Assembly (NCBI GenBank): GCA_902775075.1
Contig: CACYKX010000164.1
Location: 1 to 7,011 of the forward strand
DNA from: an uncultured Prevotellaceae bacterium
GTDB taxonomy: Bacteria; Bacteroidota; Bacteroidia; Bacteroidales; Bacteroidaceae
Direction: 5' to 3'
Length of the DNA: 7,011 nt
The translations under genes were made by a program, and so were the position numbers. Positions 1 to 4,173 of the stretch are shown piece by piece; the stretch's first letter is position 1, and each line of letters starts with the position of its first letter. Below the pieces are notes generated by a model. That model did not search any database. It saw only the letters and a list, made by a program, of their open reading frames with translations, and was not told the DNA's origin.

Positions 1-297
1 GGACTGCAAGGTCAGAGTTATGCTATTCCAACCATGCAGGGCGGTGTTGAAACCATCAAACCATACGTGGATGAGTTTATCCGCTTTGCCAAACAGCATC
101 TGGAACAGAAGTTCTTGGTAACGAAGATAGGCTGTGGCATAGCAGGATTCAAGGTCGATGAGATTGCACCATTGTTCTATCACGCTATTGATAGTGAGAA
201 TATCGTTCTGCCCAAGGAGTTTGATGACATTGTACAGGACATCCACAACCGCTTTATTGATTCGTTCGACCACGATGCCGACCGCACGGAATGGTAG
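1..297 (+). CDS. A1S_2505-family / macro-domain-like protein, C-terminal part (5' end outside window)
   Basis: The frame is open from base 1 to the TAG at 295-297, giving 98 residues, so the gene starts outside the window; the ATG at 34 is internal. The visible part begins GLQGQSYAIPT and contains FLVTKIGCGIAGF (about residues 38-50) followed by an IAPLF segment and ENIVLP. From memory this pattern matches the C-terminal half of proteins annotated as A1S_2505-family phage non-structural protein. The glycine-rich IGCGIAG loop after a beta strand resembles the phosphate-binding loop of macro domains, which bind ADP-ribose. Family membership is recognition from motifs; ADP-ribose binding is inference, strengthened by the ADP-ribose-related genes downstream. 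The N-terminal half, where further ligand-binding residues would lie, is missing. Function is unknown, and 65 nt separate it from the next gene. Confidence 0.75.
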   Translation, partial: GLQGQSYAIPTMQGGVETIKPYVDEFIRFAKQHLEQKFLVTKIGCGIAGFKVDEIAPLFYHAIDSENIVLPKEFDDIVQDIHNRFIDSFDHDADRTEW

Positions 298-362
298 AAC
301 GATTCCGATAGAAATTTGGTTACTTTCCGCTCTATTATGACATATAAGGTAAATCAGTACAA

Positions 363-542
363 ATGAAGAAACGGAGAAAGTATATTTTGAAGCCATCGAC
401 TCTTGATGCCATCAAGGCCATGAGACGTGGTGGGCGCGAAGCAGAAATGGAACTGCTTGGTCTGGGCTTCCATTCGCATAACAAAGTCCATAAGTCGGAA
501 AAGATATATTCACGTAAGAAGAAACATAAAGGAGGTTGGTAA
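363..542 (+). CDS. Small basic hypothetical protein (59 aa)
   Basis: ATG at 363, TAA at 540-542, 59 residues beginning MKKRRKYILKPSTLDAIKAM. It is strongly basic, with a lysine/arginine-rich start, an arginine pair near residues 21-22 and an RKKKHK stretch before the C-terminal GGW. The LKPSTLDAIKAMRRG segment resembles small uncharacterised proteins I recall from Bacteroides and Prevotella, often in accessory regions. No enzyme motif is visible; the charge would suit nucleic-acid binding, but that is inference. No clear Shine-Dalgarno precedes the ATG, which is common in this phylum. The codons for its last residues (KGGW) contain AAAGGAGG at 528-535, an ideal ribosome binding site for the ATG at 544, with one base between stop and start. 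That arrangement supports both this gene and the downstream start, and implies translational coupling. Confidence 0.72.
   Translation: MKKRRKYILKPSTLDAIKAMRRGGREAEMELLGLGFHSHNKVHKSEKIYSRKKKHKGGW
528..535 (+). promoter_or_regulatory. Ribosome binding site inside the 3' end of the upstream small gene
   Basis: AAAGGAGG lies 8 nt before the ATG at 544. It is the strongest Shine-Dalgarno seen near this gene and decides its start: a longer open frame reaches back to an ATG at 427, but that one lies deep inside the 59-aa gene and has no comparable site. Because the site is itself coding (codons for the final KGG of the small protein), ribosomes finishing the small gene should feed the next one. Confidence 0.8.
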
Positions 543-543
543 G

Positions 544-1494
544 ATGGGAACGGCATTGACGAGTTTGAAGAAGATAAAGCCAAAGTATATTTGTATTTGG
601 ATTAAAGACCAGTTGAGTCAGCCTGATTGGTTTCGCTATTTGATTGTTAACAGGTCTGCTTGGGGCGCATTCTCAGTCTATGCTCATGCTAGGCGGAGTG
701 ACGGAAAGGCAAAGATTTCCTACAAAAGCAAGGCTAAGGCTGAAAAAGCTGCATTTGATATGGCAAAAAGATATGGGTATCCTTTTACGACCTACAAGTG
801 CTTGTTCTGTGACGGATGGCATGTGAGTAAGGCCGTCAAACGGAATACTGAAGGTAAAACGACTGAAGAGGTTGCACTGGATAAGTATGCGGTGAAAGCC
901 GTAGTTAGAACTGATGGCTTAGATGTTGAGAGAATTATGTCAACAGGCATTCCAGATTTGACTCCCGTCTATGGCGGTTTCCGAGGGAGGACACTTTCCT
1001 CTACCCGACAATTGCATGCCTGGAACACCATGATAGAGTCTGGTATCACTCAGATCGTTGACCTGAGGGCAGACTATTCTTCGGACTTCTATAGCGAGTT
1101 ATGTCAGCGTAGCGGCATCAGTTATTTTAAATATCCTGTTGCCTATGAGGAAGAGTGGATTGTCAAGATGACAGAGCAGTTCCCTGCGTTCTGCAAGTTG
1201 ATAGACAATGGGCGATTTTATATTGCCTGTGCAATGGGGCTCCACCGTACGGACATAGCGCTCTGCATATACTGGGTGTTTTATGCAGCCGATAAGGGTA
1301 TTGCACCTCCGCCAATCTGTGGCTACAGAAAGGACAAGGGTCTCACAACAAATAAAATTATGAGGATGCTGAATGCTATCTATAAATATATGACTGAAAA
1401 GAATGGCGTTGAGCCTATTCCTGAGAATGTCTTTCACGAAAGAAAGGAGATTATTAAAGAATTAAGTAAATCAAATAACACACAGAATTTATGA
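544..1494 (+). CDS. Cys-His knuckle plus tyrosine/dual-specificity phosphatase-like protein (316 aa)
   Basis: Start at ATG 544 with AAAGGAGG 8 nt upstream; stop TGA at 1492-1494. Residues 1-100 form a basic N-terminal region with YKCLFCDGWHVSK (C86, C89, H93), a mini zinc-knuckle pattern seen in small Bacteroidetes and phage proteins. Residues about 140-255 look like a Cys-based phosphatase: PVYGGFRGRT, a strand ending TQIVDLRADY, then YIACAMGLHRTD, which holds an intact C(X5)R loop (C229, R235) followed by Thr. The residue before the catalytic Cys is Ala, where classical enzymes have His. The probable general-acid Asp is not certain. The family acts on phosphotyrosine, phosphoserine/threonine or small phosphates; the substrate here is unknown. 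A related phosphatase domain sits inside the 850-aa fusion downstream, which supports a shared pathway. The stop overlaps the next start by four bases (ATGA). Confidence 0.72.
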   Translation: MGTALTSLKKIKPKYICIWIKDQLSQPDWFRYLIVNRSAWGAFSVYAHARRSDGKAKISYKSKAKAEKAAFDMAKRYGYPFTTYKCLFCDGWHVSKAVKRNTEGKTTEEVALDKYAVKAVVRTDGLDVERIMSTGIPDLTPVYGGFRGRTLSSTRQLHAWNTMIESGITQIVDLRADYSSDFYSELCQRSGISYFKYPVAYEEEWIVKMTEQFPAFCKLIDNGRFYIACAMGLHRTDIALCIYWVFYAADKGIAPPPICGYRKDKGLTTNKIMRMLNAIYKYMTEKNGVEPIPENVFHERKEIIKELSKSNNTQNL

Positions 1495-2064
1495 TGACAA
1501 TATTTGAAAAAGGATATAATTCGCAATCACATGACGATGAAATACGTCAGAGGATAAGAGAGATAATGATGCATGAACATCTGAATATGGGTTCCTATTC
1601 AGACTATGTTGATGTCAAACTATGGCTACGTGAAATGAATGGGATTAATGTTACCATCTTCCTTGATCGGTTACTTGAAAAAAATGAAGTTCTTGATGGT
1701 TTCATTTTCCTTGTAACTGATAAAGGAGACCTAAATTGTTTGTCTCTTCTCAACATTGAAGACCAAAGTAGCGGATTAAAGCTATATAAGCAATATAGTG
1801 ATGACGAAAATGATAATGATATTCTGGTAATGAAGGTAAGTCCTAACGATGTCAAAAGGGAGTTGCGGATTCCCGATGATTGCTGTAGTGGCTTTACATG
1901 GGGAACTTCCAATTCCGTGGCATGGTGTATCAACAGAGCAGTATAATAGCAAGTACATATTGAATTTCTCTGTATGTGGTGAGTTCAAACTTGAAATCTA
2001 TTATCTCCCTAACGGTGATGATGAACCCAAGTGGTTGTTTCGAAAAAGTTTTTGTTGTAAATAG
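1491..2064 (+). pseudogene. Unknown gene, probably frameshifted near 1900 (or two overlapping reading frames)
   Basis: The first frame opens at ATG 1491 (ATGA overlap with the preceding stop; a second ATG follows at 1494) and ends at TAA 1944-1946 after 151 residues. Its last residues (SNSVAWCINRAV) look unlike a natural protein end. The next frame is open from 1840 to TAG 2062-2064 and reads as plausible protein: LPIPWHGVSTEQYNSKYIL, then a beta-rich stretch with CGEFKLEIYY, then DDEPKWLFRKSF. Joining the frames at the TGGGGAACTT run near 1900 gives one protein of about 190 residues that ends only 22 nt before the next gene, instead of 140 nt. One extra base would explain it. I do not recognise the family. 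The N-terminal part is acidic, with a DDENDND stretch. Base composition is visibly more AT-rich than the genes on either side. A sequencing error or two genuine genes remain possible. Confidence 0.55.
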
Positions 2065-2086
2065 GCAATAATATAGTTAGCAGTTT

Positions 2087-2788
2087 ATGGAATCTTTACA
2101 AGACAGAATACGCGGTTCCTTGATTGGTGGAGCAATCGGAGACGCATTGGGTTATCCTGTGGAGTTCATCGACTCCTTTAAGGGAATACAAACCCATTAT
2201 GGTGAGCGTGGCATTACCCGTTTAGATGTACGGTGGACGGAGGTGGATTATGCTTCTTTTGGCAAAGCTGTTATATCAGACGATACACAGATGACGCTTT
2301 ATACAGCCAATGGACTGTTGAACGCCAACAAACTGGGACTTTCGCCGGACTCAGCTATTCGCAGGGCTTATATTGAGTGGTATCTGACACAAATTGGAAA
2401 GCAATCATCCAAATACAAGGAATGCTGGATTAGCGATGTTCCTGCCTTGAATTACCGACGTGCTCCAGGAACGACCTGTATGTATTCGTTATCAGTCATC
2501 TATAGTGGCAAAAGTGTTAAAAATGACAGTAAAAGCTGTGGTGGCGTGATGCGTGTTGCCCCTATTCCACTTTACGCAGTTGTCCAAGATAGGATGAGCA
2601 TTGTTGAAGCCGACCGTTTGGCTGGTGAAGCCGCAGAGATAACCCATCAGCATCCGTTGGGATATATCTCTGCCACTCTGATGTCCCATGTAATCTATAG
2701 GCTGGCTCGTGACAATGAGCCAAATAGGGAAAACATGAAGCAATATATCATGGAGGGTGTTGGCGAAATCCGTGAGCTTTATAAATAA
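2087..2788 (+). pseudogene. ADP-ribosylglycohydrolase (DraG/ARH family), C-terminally truncated
   Basis: ATG 2087 to TAA 2786-2788, 233 residues. The family removes ADP-ribose from proteins, nucleic acids or small molecules using two metal ions. Visible motifs in order: RIRGSLIGGAIGDALGYPVE (residues 7-26), SDDTQMT (64-70, first half of the metal site), RRAPGTT (124-130), SCGGVMRVAP (150-159) and THQHPLGY (186-193). It aligns along its length with the C-terminal DraG domain of the 850-aa protein at 4174. The family's final third is missing, including the GEGW helix region and the GDSDSTG-type second metal motif, so it should be inactive. Homology continues in frame past the stop (see 2789-2830). 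No Shine-Dalgarno is evident before the ATG. It could still be expressed as a short, non-catalytic binding protein, but a pseudogene is more likely. Confidence 0.8.
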
Positions 2789-2830
2789 TATCATAATGAT
2801 GTCGAACGTATGGCAGAACTTGCAGAAAGG
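2789..2830 (+). other. Remnant of the same ADP-ribosylglycohydrolase beyond the premature stop
   Basis: Read in the frame of the gene at 2087, the bases after the TAA encode YHNDVERMAELAER. The intact DraG domain in the 850-aa protein has YHGDKEYLRLLTQR at the equivalent place (its residues 699-712), sharing YH, D, E, L and R at identical spacing. After 2830 the similarity stops: the frame gives QRDGCS and a TGA at 2849, whereas the homologue continues AVELAKSD. This shows a nonsense change at 2786 and a separate breakpoint near 2830. Confidence 0.65.
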
Positions 2831-2837
2831 CAAAGAG

Positions 2838-3287
2838 ATGGCTGTTCTTGACAGTAATCTGAAGCCAATCCTCCCATTGTCTGAATGCACCTTATACATA
2901 AGTGATGGCACCATCAATGTGACGCTTCCCGACCACACTATGCGTAAGTATGATATGGATGGAAAGTTCATCAATGACTTCTATATTTCCAGTGTTCGTA
3001 TGTCGGAATATGAGAAGGAGGAAATTATATATCGAGACAATGTGGTTAACAAGGTTGATGATGAGTTAACTGAAATCCTGGAAGAATCTTATCACCCACA
3101 TGCAACAGCAAGATTGAGAGCATACGTTGCTGGTGAAGGTTACGAAGGACTCATGGCTGCTGACGGTCGCAAAGTGACTATGCCTCTGTATTGGGAAATC
3201 GAAGCTCTTGACCATGACCTGTACCTCTGCGCTTCAAAGAATGGTGATAAGGTGATCGTAAATGGCAAAGGAGAAATCGTGAGATAG
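2838..3287 (+). CDS. WG-repeat-like protein (149 aa), possibly missing its N-terminal part
   Basis: The chosen start is ATG 2838, with AAAGG at 2826-2830 seven bases upstream; stop TAG at 3285-3287. The frame is open back to an ATG at 2757, but that stretch overlaps the ADP-ribosylglycohydrolase and is not natural-looking protein. Two units resemble the WG beta-repeat pattern (a short value-strand-turn repeat with Asp-x-x-Gly-Lys): AVLDSNLKPILP with YDMDGKFI at residues 2-45, and GLMAADGRKVTMPLYWEIEA to VNGKGEIV at about 104-148. Between them lies a charged helix (about 57-84, EYEKEEI and DDELTEILEE). WG-repeat proteins in Bacteroidetes are usually longer and serve as surface or scaffold modules; none has a fixed role. 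No signal peptide is seen. Because it begins in mid-repeat right at the breakpoint of the upstream gene, it is probably a 3' fragment given a new start. No link to ADP-ribose is visible. Confidence 0.6.
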   Translation: MAVLDSNLKPILPLSECTLYISDGTINVTLPDHTMRKYDMDGKFINDFYISSVRMSEYEKEEIIYRDNVVNKVDDELTEILEESYHPHATARLRAYVAGEGYEGLMAADGRKVTMPLYWEIEALDHDLYLCASKNGDKVIVNGKGEIVR

Positions 3288-3314
3288 TTCCAAGTTTCAA
3301 GTTTCAGGTTTCAA
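3287..3314 (+). repeat. Four tandem 7-bp repeats (GTTTCAA type)
   Basis: Consecutive heptamers GTTCCAA, GTTTCAA, GTTTCAG, GTTTCAA. The first starts with the G of the TAG stop of the WG-repeat gene. Units 1 and 3 each differ from GTTTCAA by one base. The function is unknown; the array lies at the seam between the decayed region and the intact operon. Confidence 0.75.
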
Positions 3315-3399
3315 GTCTGTCAAAAGAGGGTGGTTTGGAGTGGGAAAGGCATGAATTCGATGAAAAGTGATGTTCTGATGTGAAATTTACACAAGAAAG

Positions 3400-3431
3400 T
3401 TTGACTGTTTGAAATAAAAATCGTACTTTTG
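3400..3431 (+). promoter_or_regulatory. Bacteroidetes-type promoter for the NUDIX-ADP-ribosylglycohydrolase operon
   Basis: TTTG at 3400-3403 and TACTTTTG at 3424-3431 match the -33 (TTTG) and -7 (TAnnTTTG) elements of the primary sigma factor of Bacteroidetes, with a 20-nt spacer. Transcription would start about 7 nt after 3431, leaving a leader of roughly 20 nt before the ATG at 3459. It is the only promoter in the window that fits both elements. Confidence 0.85.
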
Positions 3432-3443
3432 CGTAAAAATTAC
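3423..3443. promoter_or_regulatory. Imperfect palindrome over the -7 box, candidate operator
   Basis: Arms GTACTTTT (3423-3430) and AAAATTAC (3436-3443) are complementary at 7 of 8 positions around a 5-nt centre. The site covers the -7 element and the expected start point, where a bound repressor would block transcription. The first gene of the unit encodes a NUDIX-winged-helix protein of a family that binds operators, so autoregulation is a reasonable inference. In AT-rich promoter DNA such a palindrome can also arise by chance. Confidence 0.4.
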
Positions 3444-3458
3444 ATTAGACAGAATATC

Positions 3459-4151
3459 ATGGATGAATTGAAGTACCATTACAAGTACCCACACCCGAGT
3501 ATTACGACTGACTGCGTGATATTCGGGTTTAACGGCACAAAACTGAGAGTGTTGCTCGTAGAGCGAGGCATTGAACCATACAAGGGACGTTGGGCATTCC
3601 CTGGAGGCTTCCTGAAGATGGATGAGTCTGCGGAGGTGGGCGCACTACGAGAACTGAATGAAGAAACGGGGCTGAAGGATGCCTACATCAAACAGTTTCA
3701 TGCTTTCTCAGACCCCAACAGAGACCCACGTGAGAGAGTGGTAACGATAGCTTACTATGCGCTGGTTAGGATGCAGGAGGTGAAAGGCGGTGACGATGCT
3801 GCCAAGGCAGAGTGGTTTGCATTAGACGAAGTGCCGTCATTAGCATTCGACCATGACCTTATTCTGCGGATGGCACTGAAAGAACTGCGCAAGCAGATAC
3901 ACTTCGAGCCAATAGGCTTTGAACTGTTGCCTGAGAAGTTCACCATTAAGGAACTGCAGCTGCTCTATGAGGCAATCCTCGATGTGAAGTTTGACAGGCG
4001 CAACTTCTACAATAAGATGAAGCATCTGGAAATCCTGACCCAACTTAACGAAACTGTGTTCAACTCGCCCAAGAAAGAAGCTTACCTCTTCAAGTTCAAC
4101 CCAGACAAGTACGAAGAACTGAAACAAAAAGGATTTAGATTAGAATTTTAA
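3459..4151 (+). CDS. NUDIX hydrolase with winged-helix domain, NrtR-type regulator (230 aa)
   Basis: Start ATG 3459. A TTG at 3429 is in frame but lies inside the -7 promoter element, so it cannot be on the transcript. Residues about 12-140 are a NUDIX domain with VERGIEPYKGRWAFPGGF and a complete NUDIX box at 50-72: G50, E56, R64-E65-L66, E68-E69, G71. Residues about 150-230 match the winged-helix DNA-binding domain of the NrtR family (FTIKELQLLYEAI, then FDRRNFYNKMKHLEIL). NrtR proteins control NAD metabolism and bind ADP-ribose; a Bacteroides relative (AraR) instead controls arabinose use. Here the following gene encodes ADP-ribosylglycohydrolase domains after only 22 nt, which favours an ADP-ribose-type ligand. 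The box is intact although many regulators of this family have degenerate ones, so it may also hydrolyse the ligand. It is the first gene of the transcription unit and probably autoregulated. Confidence 0.9.
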   Translation: MDELKYHYKYPHPSITTDCVIFGFNGTKLRVLLVERGIEPYKGRWAFPGGFLKMDESAEVGALRELNEETGLKDAYIKQFHAFSDPNRDPRERVVTIAYYALVRMQEVKGGDDAAKAEWFALDEVPSLAFDHDLILRMALKELRKQIHFEPIGFELLPEKFTIKELQLLYEAILDVKFDRRNFYNKMKHLEILTQLNETVFNSPKKEAYLFKFNPDKYEELKQKGFRLEF

Positions 4152-4173
4152 CGAAAACAGAAAGGAGCACGAT

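Noticed and set aside
298..362. Promoter before the 59-aa gene
   Set aside because: TTTG occurs at 315-318, but no TAnnTTTG follows at 19-21 nt; only weak look-alikes are present.
427..543. Upstream extension of the phosphatase-like gene to an ATG at 427
   Set aside because: It would overlap most of the 59-aa gene in another frame and lacks a good ribosome binding site, while ATG 544 has AAAGGAGG at ideal spacing.
1880..1946. Programmed +1 frameshift in the 1491 gene
   Set aside because: No slippery codon with an adjacent stop, no internal Shine-Dalgarno at proper spacing and no clear downstream structure; neighbouring genes are damaged too, so decay is simpler.
2757..2837. Start of the WG-repeat gene at ATG 2757
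   Set aside because: This stretch overlaps the ADP-ribosylglycohydrolase frame, where the homology is real; in the other frame it reads as low-quality protein. ATG 2838 has its own AAAGG site.
2786..2851. Stop-codon readthrough or recoding of the TAA in the ADP-ribosylglycohydrolase
   Set aside because: Readthrough would add only 20 codons before a TGA at 2849 and still would not restore the second metal-binding motif.
3429..3458. TTG start for the NUDIX gene at 3429
   Set aside because: The TTG is part of the -7 promoter element (TACTTTTG), upstream of the expected transcript start; ATG 3459 is downstream and gives the usual family length.
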